Both the position numbers and the translations under genes were made by a program. Shown here piece after piece: positions 14,540-25,906 of a DNA stretch of 64,000 bases. The notes under the pieces are model-generated. The model made no database searches. It was not told the DNA's origin and saw only the letters and a list, made by a program, of their open reading frames with translations. Source of the stretch: Aliidiomarina celeris (GTDB taxonomy: Bacteria > Pseudomonadota > Gammaproteobacteria > Enterobacterales > Alteromonadaceae). Within the stretch, counting starts at the first letter, position 1. The number at the start of each line of letters is the position of its first letter. The stretch is from contig NZ_QMIL01000001.1 of NCBI RefSeq assembly GCF_003316875.1, positions 186,001 through 250,000 of the forward strand, written 5' to 3'.

Positions 14540-15193
14540 ATGAAGCCGTCATACACCATTCGACCCATGCGAGCCCATGAACTCACATTGGCGATTGAGT
14601 GGGCAGCTGGCGAAGGTTGGAACCCGGGTCTCCACGACGCGGCTTGTTTTTATGCTGCAGACCCAACAGGTTTTTTTGTAGGTGAACTTAACGGTGAAGC
14701 TATTTCCGGTATATCCGCAGTGAAATACGGTACACACTTTGGCTTTGTAGGTTTGTATATTGTAAAGCCAGGCTTTAGAGGGCAAGGCTACGGTTTACAG
14801 TTGTGGGATTACGCTTTGGCAACCTTAGCAGGGCGCAATATTGCCTTAGACGGCGAAGTGGCGTTTGCGGAGCTGTTAGCCTACGACGCTAATCTGTTTC
14901 CCGCATCTCGAGACACGTTCCTAAAAGCCTGGATCGACCCGTTAATTCATACAGGGTTCGGCGTGAAAGTGGCAGATAAATTGGTCGGTTTCGCTGTATT
15001 AAGAGAATGTTTGCAGGGCTATAAAATAGGCCCTATGTATGCCGACATACCGGAAGCTAACCCACTGGCGTTGGCTTTGGTACAGAACTACAACATGCAG
15101 CCTATATTCGAAACCGCACGTATGTACACCGGACCCTTTCCGGCTGTTGATATCGATAAATTGTTTGGCGTGACCAGCTTAGAACTCGGTTAA
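14540..15193 (+). CDS. GNAT N-acetyltransferase with C-terminal second GNAT-like domain
   Basis: About 217 residues. The N-terminal GNAT domain starts YTIRPMRAHELTLAIEWAAG and has the acetyl-CoA loop GLYIVKPGFRGQGYGLQLW. From about residue 130 a second, shorter acetyltransferase-like module follows (FGVKVADKLVGFAVLRECLQ, then GYKIGPMYADIPEAN), as in Acetyltransf_18 proteins. The ATG at 14540 follows GGGAGTTGCTG. Acceptor substrate unknown. A bidirectional terminator lies downstream. Confidence 0.85.
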   Translation: MKPSYTIRPMRAHELTLAIEWAAGEGWNPGLHDAACFYAADPTGFFVGELNGEAISGISAVKYGTHFGFVGLYIVKPGFRGQGYGLQLWDYALATLAGRNIALDGEVAFAELLAYDANLFPASRDTFLKAWIDPLIHTGFGVKVADKLVGFAVLRECLQGYKIGPMYADIPEANPLALALVQNYNMQPIFETARMYTGPFPAVDIDKLFGVTSLELG

Positions 15194-15277
15194 TTTTTGG
15201 TGTGGCATTTGGTGTGGCTTTTCGTATAGAACAGGCAGGTCGTATAGGGAACAGGCAGGTGCAATTGCGTGGTATAA

Positions 15278-15313
15278 AAAAAGCGACCTTCAATTGGCAA
15301 GGTCGCTTTTTAG
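15278..15313. terminator. Bidirectional Rho-independent terminator
   Basis: AAAAAAAGCGACCTT, a short loop CAATTGGC, then AAGGTCGCTTTTT form a perfect GC-containing stem with A and T runs on either side. It serves the acetyltransferase gene on the plus strand and leucine dehydrogenase on the minus strand, which converge here. Confidence 0.85.
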
Positions 15314-15333
15314 TCGCCTATTTTGCGGTGCGC

Positions 15334-16383
15334 TTACAGGCTACGCTCTGCTGCTTTGGCCGCTAGAATTTCACGCGCCATTTCGTCGGCAATTTCACCG
15401 GTAGGGCGGTTTTCTTCTGTTGCCCGGGTGAATATTTTGTCCAGTGTGTTGTAGATGTTGCGAACACGTGCTGCGGTTTCTTCCATGCTGAAGCTTGCGG
15501 CTTCTGAACATACGTGAATAACACCACCGGCATTAATAACGTAGTCTGGCGCATACAAAATACCCATGTCTTTCACAATTTTGTCGTGCGCTGGCGTTGC
15601 AAGCTGGTTATTTGCGCTTCCGGCAATTATTTTTGCTTTAATGCGCTTTAAGGTGTCGTCGTTCACCGTTGCACCGAGTGCGCAGGGGGCGTATACGTCA
15701 CACTCAACGTCGTAAATGTCTTCAATACTTACGGCTGTGGCACCCAATTTTGTTACGGCACGGTCGACACTTTCTTGGTTTACGTCGCAAACAAAAAGCT
15801 CTGCACCGTCTTTTGCACAATACTCGGCAAAGTCGTAACCTACAGCGCCAAGGCCCTGAACAGCAATACGAATACCTTTCAGGTCTTCACTACCGAGCGC
15901 ATGCTTAGCCGCTGCTTTTAAGCCTAAATAGGTGCCTAAGGCAGTGTGTGGTGATGGGTCACCGGCTTTACCTTCTGTACCTGCAACATAGCGCGTTTGA
16001 GTCGCTACAATTTCTATGTCGGAGGTACGAATATTTACGTCTTCAGCGGTAATATAAGTACCGCCAAGCGAGTCGACAAATCGACCATAGGCTTTAAAAA
16101 GCGCTTCGCTTTTGTCTTTTTTGGCGTCGCCGATAATCACAGCTTTACCGCCACCCAAAGGCAAACCAGCGAGAGCGCTTTTGTAAGTCATTCCACGTGA
16201 AAGCCGCAGTACGTCCGTCAGTGCGTCTTCAGAAGATGCATAATTCCACATACGTGTGCCGCCTAACGAGGGGCCCATTGTTGTGTCATGCACCGCAATG
16301 ATCGCTTTTAATCCGGTCGCTTTGTCGTGACAAAAAACGACTTCTTCGTGATTATCAAACTCTTTGTGTTCAAACAGGGACAT
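15334..16383 (-). CDS. ldh: Leucine dehydrogenase (Glu/Leu/Phe/Val dehydrogenase family)
   Basis: A 349-residue NAD-dependent amino-acid dehydrogenase that deaminates branched-chain amino acids to 2-oxo acids. The N-terminal catalytic domain has LGGTRMWNY and LPLGGGKAVIIGD with the catalytic Lys, and YITAEDVNI with the catalytic Asp. The Rossmann motif GLGAVGYDFAEYCAKDG is near residue 185, and the conserved SANNQL and APDYVINAGGVI follow. The length and the NAD-type GxGxxG fit leucine dehydrogenase rather than glutamate dehydrogenase (about 450). The gene stands alone with its own terminator. The 220-bp intergenic region upstream is shared with a divergent gene. Confidence 0.9.
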   Translation of the reverse strand: MSLFEHKEFDNHEEVVFCHDKATGLKAIIAVHDTTMGPSLGGTRMWNYASSEDALTDVLRLSRGMTYKSALAGLPLGGGKAVIIGDAKKDKSEALFKAYGRFVDSLGGTYITAEDVNIRTSDIEIVATQTRYVAGTEGKAGDPSPHTALGTYLGLKAAAKHALGSEDLKGIRIAVQGLGAVGYDFAEYCAKDGAELFVCDVNQESVDRAVTKLGATAVSIEDIYDVECDVYAPCALGATVNDDTLKRIKAKIIAGSANNQLATPAHDKIVKDMGILYAPDYVINAGGVIHVCSEAASFSMEETAARVRNIYNTLDKIFTRATEENRPTGEIADEMAREILAAKAAERSL

Positions 16384-16606
16384 GAAATTAACCCTTATCT
16401 AGTTGTCGTAAAAACGCTGCGTAAACTACCACTTTGTCGACTCAGTTGCTAGCAACAGCACACGAAATTTAACATCTTTTTTGCATCAAAATGTAAGCCT
16501 TGTTTACACTTACAGGTCGGTCCAGATAAGGGATTGAGAAAGTTTGACATTTCCCGCAATGCGGAAAAATGTTAGTCTTGGGTTTTTAAACTTTGTAGAA
16601 ATTATT

Positions 16607-17032
16607 ATGACCGAACAATACCAAGCAATGACCGAAGAACAGCATAACGAGTGGGTACGTGAAAAGTTTCAAGCTGCGAATGCCTTTTTGGCACAACATG
16701 GCGTGCTGACTGAACGCGTGCTTACCAAAGACAGTCGTTACATGGCGCCATTGGTAGCCATTTGGAAGTTTTCGATTCAAGGCGTAACCGACAAAGTATG
16801 GGCTGTGTCGGGCGAAGTACCAACCGATTACATGGACGCTTCGGCGGCCGCTACACCGCGCGACGCATTGCGCTATTTTTGCTACCGCTGGCAGCAAAAA
16901 GCCGACATGATTTTAAATGGTGACACACCGCCTGATGCGCAACAAAAAGCTATTGCCGAAGAATTTATTAAAAATGCTGAGCGTCTTTATCCACTTACGG
17001 AAAACAACGCGATGTGGGAAGAAGAGGTTTAA
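16607..17032 (+). CDS. DUF4826 family protein
   Basis: About 141 residues, soluble and mostly helical: EEQHNEWVREKFQAANAFLA, then RVLTKDSRYMAPLVAIWKF, WAVSGEVPTDYMDASAAATP and DALRYFCYRWQQKADMI. This pattern matches the uncharacterised DUF4826 family of gammaproteobacteria. The ATG at 16607 was chosen because the longer frame from 16544 begins in a probable promoter. Upstream at 16550-16566 is an imperfect palindrome TTTCCCGCAATGCGGAA. It converges on roxA, overlapping it by four bases. Function unknown. Confidence 0.75.
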   Translation: MTEQYQAMTEEQHNEWVREKFQAANAFLAQHGVLTERVLTKDSRYMAPLVAIWKFSIQGVTDKVWAVSGEVPTDYMDASAAATPRDALRYFCYRWQQKADMILNGDTPPDAQQKAIAEEFIKNAERLYPLTENNAMWEEEV

Positions 17033-18206
17033 TCCTCTTCTTCTTCGTCTACCTCTTCGCTGTCTACCAGCAAACCTTCATTGCTAGCCCAAACCACAAG
17101 TGCAGTTGTAGCCGTGCATTGCTCACAGAAAAACTGAAGTTCTTCTGCGCTAACCCATTCCTGTTCGCGCAGTAGGGTTAACAATTCTTCTAGCTTTGCA
17201 CTGTAAGCGAAGCGTTCTCCCTGTAAATACAGCCAATGCTTATGCTCTTCTTCGATTGTTAACCAGCGCACACCGGGTACAAAACCAAGGGTGTCGCAGG
17301 TGGCTAGCCATGCGAAGAGATTTTCTTCAGATATTTCATGCTCTGGCCACAAAGGTAGCGGCGGCCGTGGGTTGGTTGACAGAAAACTGGCGAGAAAAGC
17401 TTGCATGTCGTTACAGTTCGCCAACGCTTGTTGCATTAAGTGTTGAAACTCGGTTACTGCGGCGGCCGGTAAGTGCCAAGATACGTGCTCAGGGCTTGCC
17501 GCTAAACTGGCTTGTGTGTCGCGAAACCGTTGCTCAAACTTATTTTGGTCAATAGCGTGGTCGGCCCACGCTGATATAAGCTCTGCTTGGCTCGGTGCAC
17601 GAAAGCCAACGGAGTAGTTCAACGAGGGCTCTAAACTTATACCTTCGTGCGGGTGATTGGCGGGAATGTATATCATATCTCCCGGCTCAAGCACTTCGTC
17701 GATAATAGCGTCGAAAGCTGGAATTTGCTTTAACTCTGGGTGTGGGGTGAGGGTTTTAAAGTCACCGGGTAAACCAATGCGCCAGCGCCGCTTTCCTTCG
17801 CCTTGAATAATAAACACGTCGTATTGGTCAAGGTGAGGGCCAACACCGCCTTTTGGCGTGGCAAAGCTCACCATAAGGTCGTCTATACGCCAGTCGGGTA
17901 AAAACCGAAAGGCGTTCAAGAGCGCACGGGCAGGGGGAAAGTGCTCGTTCACCGCTTGGACCAATAAAGTCCAATGGCTATCGCCGAGTTCTTCGTATGC
18001 CTCGAAAGGCCCATGATTAAGCTTCCACTTGCCGCGATCATTCTGAATAATACGCGAGTCTACGCCGGGCTCGAGCGCTAAGCCAGCAAGCTCGTCGGCA
18101 CTGAGCGGGTCCGTAAAACCAGGCAAAACCTGGCGAAAGATCCCTGGCTTTCGTTGCCAATACTCTGCTTTAAATTGTTCAGCGTTAAAGTGCTCGAGCG
18201 CAAGCA

Positions 18207-18207
<1 letters not shown>
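17029..18207 (-). CDS. roxA: 50S ribosomal protein L16 arginine hydroxylase, JmjC/cupin oxygenase
   Basis: A 392-residue Fe(II)/2-oxoglutarate oxygenase of the YcfD/RoxA type that hydroxylates an arginine of ribosomal protein L16. The first 20 residues (HFNAEQFKAEYWQRKPGIFR) match the family start. The JmjC core has iron ligands HLD in VGPHLDQYDVF and the distal His in YIPANHPHEGIS. The C-terminal winged-helix-like part follows, ending in a strongly acidic tail. It overlaps purB by one base, so it is the last gene of rluE-mnmA-hflD-purB-roxA. The same purB linkage is seen in related bacteria. Confidence 0.88.
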
Positions 18208-19631
<1,424 letters not shown>

Positions 19632-20258
19632 TTAGGCAACAGTGTCGGCAAGCAACATTTGTGTGGCCTGCAGTATTTTACTGCGATTAAAAATAATCTG
19701 TCGCCGCTTACCGCCGCGTTGGCGCCAAAGCACGGCACTGCGCACACCGGCAAGCAGTAGGGCGCGTATTTGATGCTGAATATGAGGCTGTTTTAATAAA
19801 TTTGGGTTGCCGTGTACTTGTATACGAGGCCCCAAAGGACTAATTACGTCGCTATAGAGTCCGGCAAGGTTTTCGACAATACGGTAATGTTCAAAGTTGA
19901 ACTCATTTTTTTGCCGTACAATTTGATCAACTCCAGAGCCGAGCTTTTTCAACGCCTCGGTATTTTTCATCAGTAACCGCTCAAGCTGGAGCATCCGAAC
20001 CACGTATTGTGTTTGCTCGACATCTTTCGCGTCGTTGCCGTTCAGTTGGCCTTGTAAAACTTTAAGCCCAGGGGTAAGTGCACTGCGGCTACCATAGACC
20101 GACTCCGTATTGTCTGCATTGACCATTAACAAACTTTTGTAGAGCGGCTCGGCAAGGGTTTCTGGCGACATTTCGCCTTTGCGCGCGAGTTGTTGAACGG
20201 CCAAAGCGGCCTGGCAGATACCCGCAAAGGCGAGAGCACGATCTGACCACACACTCAC
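19632..20258 (-). CDS. hflD: High frequency lysogenization protein HflD homologue
   Basis: A 208-residue, largely helical protein matching HflD (YcfC): [40 protein letters not shown], and [20 protein letters not shown]. In E. coli it is a peripheral membrane protein that affects phage lambda CII; its ordinary cellular role is unclear. The start is GTG, overlapping the mnmA stop (GTGA), which implies coupled translation. Its placement between mnmA and purB supports the assignment. Confidence 0.92.
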   Translation of the reverse strand: MSVWSDRALAFAGICQAALAVQQLARKGEMSPETLAEPLYKSLLMVNADNTESVYGSRSALTPGLKVLQGQLNGNDAKDVEQTQYVVRMLQLERLLMKNTEALKKLGSGVDQIVRQKNEFNFEHYRIVENLAGLYSDVISPLGPRIQVHGNPNLLKQPHIQHQIRALLLAGVRSAVLWRQRGGKRRQIIFNRSKILQATQMLLADTVA

Positions 20259-21397
20259 AGGGCAACCTCAAAGTCGGTAATACGAGACTCTATTATGGCG
20301 CCGCCTAAACATACCTCGCCTTGGTAGAACACTGCCGACTGGCCAGGGGTAACCGCAGCTACAGGTTCAGTAAAAATCACTTCTAAATCGCCATTGTCTA
20401 ACGGCGTAACTTGGCAAGGAATATCGGCTTGGCGGTAACGGGTTTTGACCACGCACGACAATGGCTCGGCTAAGGTTTCGCGGTTCACCCAATGCACTTG
20501 GCCGGCAATTAAGCCTCTTGAAAACAAGCGCGGGTGCTGACTCCCTTGTGCCACAATAAGGTGATTCTTCTCGAGATCTTTATCTACAACATACCATGGC
20601 TCGCTCCCTGCTTCGGCCATACCACCAATGTGTAGGCCTTTACGCTGACCAATAGTGTGATACATCAAGCCTTGGTGTTCGCCAATCGTTTCGCCGTTTA
20701 CAGTGACAATAGAGCCCGGTTGCGCAGGCAAGTATTGCTGCAAAAAGTCGGTGAACTTGCGCTCGCCGATAAAGCAAATGCCTGTGGAGTCTTTTTTATT
20801 GGCGGTAACCAGCCCTTGCTCTTCAGCGATTCTACGAACCTCTGGTTTTTCTAAACCACCAACCGGAAACAATGTCCGTGCTACATGCTCATGGCTGAGT
20901 GTATATAAAAAGTAGCTTTGGTCTTTGTTGGTGTCGAGCCCGCGTAACAGTTCAAACTTGCCGTTCACTTCACGCCTTTGGCAGTAGTGACCGGTGGCAA
21001 TGTAATCCGCGTCGAGTACTTCTGCGGCAAAGTCGAGAAAGGCTTTAAACTTAATTTCTTTGTTGCACATAATGTCTGGGTTTGGCGTTCGACCTGCTTT
21101 GTATTCGGTAAGGAAATGTTCGAACACATGGTCCCAGTACTCAGCCGCAAAATTCACAGTGTGGAGTTGAATTCCGAGTTTGTCACACACCATCTGTGCG
21201 TCACGCAGGTCATCTGCCGCCGCGCAATATTCTTCGGTGTCGTCTTCTTCCCAGTTCTTCATGAACAGGCCTTCAACCTGATACCCTTGTTGAAGTAACA
21301 ACCACGCCGAAACTGACGAGTCGACACCGCCCGACATGCCCACAATAACGCGCTTACTAGCTGTTTCAGTCATATTCAGAGATTGAGTTCCGCTCAT
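20255..21397 (-). CDS. mnmA: tRNA-specific 2-thiouridylase MnmA
   Basis: A 380-residue enzyme that installs the 2-thio group on U34 of Lys, Glu and Gln tRNAs. It has the PP-loop [20 protein letters not shown], the catalytic Cys in [11 protein letters not shown], the second Cys in [13 protein letters not shown], and the C-terminal sulfurase domain ([11 protein letters not shown] onwards). The start is not settled: ATG 21397 gives eight extra residues, ATG 21373 gives the usual N-terminus, and neither has a strong ribosome-binding site. It follows rluE by 22 bases and overlaps hflD. Confidence 0.95.
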   Translation of the reverse strand: MSGTQSLNMTETASKRVIVGMSGGVDSSVSAWLLLQQGYQVEGLFMKNWEEDDTEEYCAAADDLRDAQMVCDKLGIQLHTVNFAAEYWDHVFEHFLTEYKAGRTPNPDIMCNKEIKFKAFLDFAAEVLDADYIATGHYCQRREVNGKFELLRGLDTNKDQSYFLYTLSHEHVARTLFPVGGLEKPEVRRIAEEQGLVTANKKDSTGICFIGERKFTDFLQQYLPAQPGSIVTVNGETIGEHQGLMYHTIGQRKGLHIGGMAEAGSEPWYVVDKDLEKNHLIVAQGSQHPRLFSRGLIAGQVHWVNRETLAEPLSCVVKTRYRQADIPCQVTPLDNGDLEVIFTEPVAAVTPGQSAVFYQGEVCLGGAIIESRITDFEVAL

Positions 21398-21419
21398 TGC
21401 AAAATTGGCGCGAATTCTA

Positions 21420-22094
21420 TCATTTTTTAGCAGGCGGGAGAAGTGACTTTGGTAGGCTGTCGATCGGCACTTTTCGCCATTCGCCAGGTTGTAAGCCGGC
21501 TAAAGCAATACCCGAGTGACGCACCCGAACTAAGCGTAAAGTAGGGTGACCAACAGCCGCGGTCATGCGCCGAACTTGACGGTTTTTCCCTTCAAATAGG
21601 GTTATTTCCAACCAACTATCGGTAATGCTTTGGCGGACCCGCACCGGCGGATTTCGCGGCCACAGTTGGGGTGGCTCGGCTAGCCGCCTTACCTTCGCAG
21701 GCTGGGTTTTCCCGTCGTTTAGTTCGACACCGGCTTCAAGTTGTTGCAAAACAAGTTCACTCGGCTCGCCTTCAACCAATACCCAGTATACTTTTCCCTC
21801 TCGCGTTTGTGCGTTGTTGATGCCTTTGGGCTCCGTGAGCCGCGCTTGCAGAATACCGTCGTTGGTAAGCAATAACAGCCCTTCGCTGTCTTTGTCGAGC
21901 CGACCCGCAGGGTACATGTTCTGAATTGGAAACCAATTTGCGAGGGTAGTATCGCCAGCCTCGCCGGTAAACTGACAAAGCGTATTGAAGGGCTTATTCA
22001 GTGCGTAAAGCTCGATTGTTTTGGGGCGTGGCCGCTTATTCTGAGTGGAGCGTTTGGGTTTGCGCTTTGGTTTAGGCGCATGTTGAAGCTTCAT
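21420..22094 (-). CDS. rluE: 23S rRNA pseudouridine synthase of the RluE type
   Basis: A 224-residue RsuA-family pseudouridine synthase without an S4 domain, as in RluE, which modifies U2457 of 23S rRNA in E. coli. A lysine-rich basic N-terminus is followed by [19 protein letters not shown], the catalytic-Asp motif [18 protein letters not shown], and [20 protein letters not shown]. It begins the minus-strand gene set leading into mnmA and diverges from the membrane-protein gene at 22186. Confidence 0.9.
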   Translation of the reverse strand: MKLQHAPKPKRKPKRSTQNKRPRPKTIELYALNKPFNTLCQFTGEAGDTTLANWFPIQNMYPAGRLDKDSEGLLLLTNDGILQARLTEPKGINNAQTREGKVYWVLVEGEPSELVLQQLEAGVELNDGKTQPAKVRRLAEPPQLWPRNPPVRVRQSITDSWLEITLFEGKNRQVRRMTAAVGHPTLRLVRVRHSGIALAGLQPGEWRKVPIDSLPKSLLPPAKK

Positions 22095-22185
22095 TACTCA
22101 CCAAATTCTCTATTTTGAATGACATTTACGATACACTAACCATCATCTATTGGCATTTTCAATTTCAACTAACCTAGGATTTAGC

Positions 22186-22989
22186 ATGAGTTCGAGTCAC
22201 TCTGAAATTAAGCGTTTAGGCGGCAGCCCATCAGTGGCGTTAAGCAATAACTTTAAAATAGACACGAATGCGATGCTGGAAGAAGCATGGCGCCTCACCA
22301 AAACCACAAAGGCACCGATAGTGACCGGTGCGTTAATAATGTTCGTTATTGCCCTGGTTTGTTCGCAGTTAATCGCAGGTTTATTCCCGCCAACAGAGTT
22401 GCCGGACGGAAGCATTGCCCCCACGCCCATGTATTTGTTTCTTTTTATGGTTTTACAAATAGGCATTATGCCCATTTTTATGGCGGGGCTGTTTATGATG
22501 GGGTTAAAAAACTCCGTTGCACTCAGTGACGCGTTTGCGCGTTACAAACCCATTGTTCCGGCAAATACACCCTCGATGGTGTTTGCCTTGTTTCGCCAGC
22601 CATGGCCTGTTATTGCAACAGAAGCCATTCGCCAAGCCATTCTTACGGCCAGTTTAGCCATTGCCTTCGCGGGGTTTGGGTTAATTGGTTTCGCCATGTG
22701 GATTTTCTTCGCGGTAACCCTCAACCTTGCCATTCCATTGGTTATTAAAGACAACTTGTCACCGTTTAAGGCCATAAAAGTGTCGGTTCAGGTGTCTGCG
22801 CGTAAGTTCTTTCAGTTCTTTATTTTGTATTTTGTTATGTTGGTACTATTTTTCTTAGGGCTGCTTACTTTAGGCATAGGGCTGATTTGGGTGGTTCCCA
22901 TGTACTTTAATTTAATCGGGATTGTATACCGTGACGTATTTGGTATTGAAACCCCAGTCGAGAACGATCTCGACACCGTAGAGCTTTAA
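22186..22989 (+). CDS. Multi-span membrane protein (BPSS1780/YciC-like)
   Basis: About 267 residues. A soluble head of about 45 residues (AMLEEAWRLTKTTKAPIVTG) precedes six hydrophobic spans: ALIMFVIALVCSQLIAGLFP, MYLFLFMVLQIGIMPIFMAG, PVIATEAIRQAILTASLAIA, GFGLIGFAMWIFFAVTLNLA, FFQFFILYFVMLVLFFLGLL and TLGIGLIWVVPMYFNLIGIV. The layout resembles the BPSS1780/YciC group of uncharacterised inner-membrane proteins. ATG 22186 follows AGGATTTAGC. It is 15 bases upstream of a Bax-like gene and probably co-transcribed with it. Confidence 0.7.
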   Translation: MSSSHSEIKRLGGSPSVALSNNFKIDTNAMLEEAWRLTKTTKAPIVTGALIMFVIALVCSQLIAGLFPPTELPDGSIAPTPMYLFLFMVLQIGIMPIFMAGLFMMGLKNSVALSDAFARYKPIVPANTPSMVFALFRQPWPVIATEAIRQAILTASLAIAFAGFGLIGFAMWIFFAVTLNLAIPLVIKDNLSPFKAIKVSVQVSARKFFQFFILYFVMLVLFFLGLLTLGIGLIWVVPMYFNLIGIVYRDVFGIETPVENDLDTVEL

Positions 22990-23004
22990 AACGAGGAGCG
23001 TGTT

Positions 23005-23904
23005 ATGCACATGTTAGGGAAACTTCTGAGTGTTTTAATTGTACTGGCTGCTATGGCTGTACCCTTTGTAATTTCAATTAATGCAGATCGGTCCGACCCG
23101 TTATCTACAAATACGGACACACAGCGCATGTCGATGCGGTTGCCCCCGGTTACGCCTCCACACCCGCAAAAAACACGGCAGGTTCCCGACTTTTCCAACA
23201 TTGCCGAAGTACGCGAGCGTAAAGAAGCATTTTTTAGTTACTTGTTACCGGCTATTCAGTTTGAAAACAGTCAAATTTTGCGCAAAAGAACAGAGTTGCT
23301 TCGGCTTGCCAATAAGTTAGAAGCGGGCGAACAACTCAATACACGCGAACAGCGTTGGCTTACCGAAATGGTGAACTACTATCGGGTGAACGAAAATACG
23401 GAACAGAGTATGGAAATAACGGACCAAGTTGCTTTGCTGCTGCGCCGTGTAGATATAATTCCGGAAACTCTTGTGCTTATTCAAGCTGCAAATGAAAGCG
23501 GCTGGGGAACGTCACGGTTTGCTCAAGACGCACGTAACTTTTTTGGGCAATGGTGTTGGACGGCGGGCTGTGGCATTGTGCCGAACGCGCGGCCGGAAGG
23601 GCAGGTTTATGAAGTACGTTTATTCGACAGTATGGAAAGCTCGGTACGCAGTTACATGCGCAACCTAAACACTCACTTTGCCTACCAAGACCTGCGCACC
23701 ATTCGTCAGGAACTTCGTAAGCGCAATGCCACTATTACGGCAACCGAACTTAGTGCTGGCCTTATGCGTTATTCAGAGCGCGGCGAAGAATACATTGAAG
23801 AGTTAAATCAAATGATTCGCGTGAATCGCCCCATTATTCAGGGCATTCTCGGTGCTGAGCGTGCAGCGGAAGCCGCACGCACAACCGAGCTCACTGCTAA
23901 TTAA
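23005..23904 (+). CDS. Bax-like glucosaminidase domain protein
   Basis: A 299-residue exported protein. An N-terminal signal or anchor ([20 protein letters not shown]) is followed by a linker. From about residue 65 a glucosaminidase domain of the E. coli Bax type begins: [20 protein letters not shown], then [20 protein letters not shown]. The Glu in AANES is the likely catalytic acid. It probably trims peptidoglycan in the periplasm. The ribosome-binding site GAGGAGCG is good. Its stop overlaps the convergent ttcA stop by four bases. Confidence 0.85.
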   Translation: MHMLGKLLSVLIVLAAMAVPFVISINADRSDPLSTNTDTQRMSMRLPPVTPPHPQKTRQVPDFSNIAEVRERKEAFFSYLLPAIQFENSQILRKRTELLRLANKLEAGEQLNTREQRWLTEMVNYYRVNENTEQSMEITDQVALLLRRVDIIPETLVLIQAANESGWGTSRFAQDARNFFGQWCWTAGCGIVPNARPEGQVYEVRLFDSMESSVRSYMRNLNTHFAYQDLRTIRQELRKRNATITATELSAGLMRYSERGEEYIEELNQMIRVNRPIIQGILGAERAAEAARTTELTAN

Positions 23905-24848
23905 TGACTCACTTGAACAATTATAGGGGCGCCTTGGCGCTCCTTTTTTTGTTCCTGCGGCGCGTCAACATCCACAAGAAAGCGCTCTGCCTGCCCAACG
24001 GGAGGTACGTCGAAGGCGGTATCACCCTGTTCTGAGGGCACTCCGTTTGCCTCAATTTCTTTAAAGTTAAATAGTTGAGGGTCCACTAAGTGTGAGGGCA
24101 CAACCTGTGTCATCGCTTTAAACATACTTTCAATGCGCCCAGGGTACTGAAGGTCCCAGCTGCGCAGCATTTCCTTTATGGCCTTGCGTTGTAAATTTTC
24201 CTGCGAGCCGCACAAATTGCAGGGAATAATGGGGTACTGCTTCGCACGCGCATAGCGCTCTATGTCTTTTTCCTTCACATAGGCCAGTGGTCGAATAACT
24301 ACATGTTCACCGTTGTCGCTTACCAATTTAGGCGGCATTGACTTGAGCGTGCCGCCGTAAAACATGTTTAACATAAGTGTTTCCACCATGTCGTCGCGGT
24401 GATGCCCTAAGGCTATTTTGGTACAGCCAAGTTCTTTTGCCGTGCGATACAGAATGCCGCGGCGTAACCGTGAGCAAAGCGAGCAGGTTGTTTTTCCTTC
24501 TGGTATTTTGTCTTTTACAATACTGTAAGTGTCTTCTTCCACAATGCGGTAATCCACCCCTTGTTGCTGCAAATAGTTGGGCAATACGTGTTCGGGGAAC
24601 CCAGGCTGTTTCTGATCAAGGTTCACCGCAATGATTTCAAACCGTATAGGGGCAACATGCTGAAAATACCGCAGGGTTTCGAGTAGGGTATAACTGTCTT
24701 TACCGCCCGACAAACACACCATAATACGATCGTTATCTTCGATCATATTGAAGTCGCTGATCGCTTGGCCCGTTGCTCGGCGAATTCGTTTTTCCAGCTT
24801 GTTTACATTGCCGCTTTGGCGCGCGCGCACAGGAGAATTATCAGACAC
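23901..24848 (-). CDS. ttcA: tRNA 2-thiocytidine biosynthesis protein TtcA
   Basis: A 315-residue ATP-dependent sulfurtransferase that makes 2-thiocytidine at position 32 of tRNA, using an Fe-S cluster. The PP-loop is [16 protein letters not shown] and the cluster cysteines are in [12 protein letters not shown] (CxxC) and IPCNLCGSQ. The first about 290 residues are standard, and a polar C-terminal extension follows ([20 protein letters not shown]). It lies close to fnr and uspE as in many gammaproteobacteria. Confidence 0.94.
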   Translation of the reverse strand: MSDNSPVRARQSGNVNKLEKRIRRATGQAISDFNMIEDNDRIMVCLSGGKDSYTLLETLRYFQHVAPIRFEIIAVNLDQKQPGFPEHVLPNYLQQQGVDYRIVEEDTYSIVKDKIPEGKTTCSLCSRLRRGILYRTAKELGCTKIALGHHRDDMVETLMLNMFYGGTLKSMPPKLVSDNGEHVVIRPLAYVKEKDIERYARAKQYPIIPCNLCGSQENLQRKAIKEMLRSWDLQYPGRIESMFKAMTQVVPSHLVDPQLFNFKEIEANGVPSEQGDTAFDVPPVGQAERFLVDVDAPQEQKKERQGAPIIVQVSH

Positions 24849-24865
24849 AAACTACACCTCTCGTG

Positions 24866-24892
24866 AAAAAGGCGGCTAGTATACTGCCGCCT
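24866..24892 (-). terminator. Rho-independent terminator upstream of ttcA
   Basis: On the minus strand AGGCGGC, loop AGTATACTA, then GCCGCCT followed by five T form a typical terminator. It lies between the uspE stop (24918) and the ttcA start (24848), so it ends the uspE transcript and gives ttcA its own promoter. Confidence 0.8.
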
Positions 24893-24917
24893 ATTCAATG
24901 GCGCAAATGTGTTCGGG

Positions 24918-25841
24918 TTAGGCTTGAATTGGGCTTTTAAAACCAGCGGGTTTTAAGGCCAGCAAGTCGCAGTTGAGGCGCTCAATAACATGTTCGGCGG
25001 TATTGCCGAGAAAAGCGGCTGAAAGCCCTGTTCTGCCAATGGTGCCCAGCACTACAAGCTCAGCGTCGAGTTCTTTTGCGAGTGTGGGAATTTCGTCTTC
25101 GGGCATGCCTTCGCGTAAATGCAGCTCAGCATGAATATGGCCATTGGTGTTCATTAAACTATCGAGAGCCTGTTCATGAAACTCACGCACGCTTGCTTGG
25201 TAATTCTGGGTATCGAATTCGGGAATTTCCATCGCTATGGTAGCCGGCGCGCCGGGGTAACAATTCACCACATGCAAGTTAGCGGAAAGTTTATTGGCCA
25301 TGTAATCGGCGCTTGTTAACAGCTCCTTGTTTAAACTTTGGTGAACGTTCGACTCCGAAGCCGCATGTACCGCGCATAATACCTGGCCTTGGGGTGGCCA
25401 GTCGTGGTCTTTCACCAATAATACTGGGGTGGGTGCTTTACGCAATAAGCTCCAATCGGTGGGGGTGAAAATAACCGAGGGCAGGGTGTCGTGTTTGCGG
25501 GTTCCTTTTACGATTAAATCGGCTTTACATGCCAATGCCGACCGAATAATGGCTTCGTAAGGGCGGTGATGCCATACAATGTCGAACTCTATGCTAAGCC
25601 CATGGGTATCGAAGTCTTCTAGAATATCGGCAATCCATTCTTTGCGATCTTCAATCAGCGAATAGCGCATTTGCTCGCGCTCCTCACTCGACAACATGGT
25701 TGTCATTTCATAGGCAAAGTCATAAATACTGATAAATAAGGTCAGTTTGGCTTGTTCTAAACGCGCAATGTGAAGCGCCCGTGAGAGCGCTTTTTGCTCA
25801 GTGGTGTCTGCTTCTAGCACAGTGAGAATATGACGATACAT
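24918..25841 (-). CDS. uspE: Universal stress protein UspE
   Basis: A 307-residue protein of two tandem Usp domains. The first starts YRHILTVLEADTTEQKALSR and ends with LIVKGTRKHDTL and WSLLRKAPTPVLLV. The second ends with ELVVLGTIGRTGLSAAFLGN, then AEHVIERLNCDLLALKP. The GxxGR-like ATP-binding pattern is partly kept in the second domain. Strong SD AGGAGGATTGGGGTT before the ATG. In E. coli uspE is next to fnr, and here it follows fnr in the same direction. It helps cells under growth arrest or stress; precise mechanism unclear. Confidence 0.92.
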   Translation of the reverse strand: MYRHILTVLEADTTEQKALSRALHIARLEQAKLTLFISIYDFAYEMTTMLSSEEREQMRYSLIEDRKEWIADILEDFDTHGLSIEFDIVWHHRPYEAIIRSALACKADLIVKGTRKHDTLPSVIFTPTDWSLLRKAPTPVLLVKDHDWPPQGQVLCAVHAASESNVHQSLNKELLTSADYMANKLSANLHVVNCYPGAPATIAMEIPEFDTQNYQASVREFHEQALDSLMNTNGHIHAELHLREGMPEDEIPTLAKELDAELVVLGTIGRTGLSAAFLGNTAEHVIERLNCDLLALKPAGFKSPIQA

Positions 25842-25906
25842 AACCCCAATCCTCCTGATTAAACGTAATCATTAACCTATGTTTTACTATAGCTGACGGC
25901 GACGGG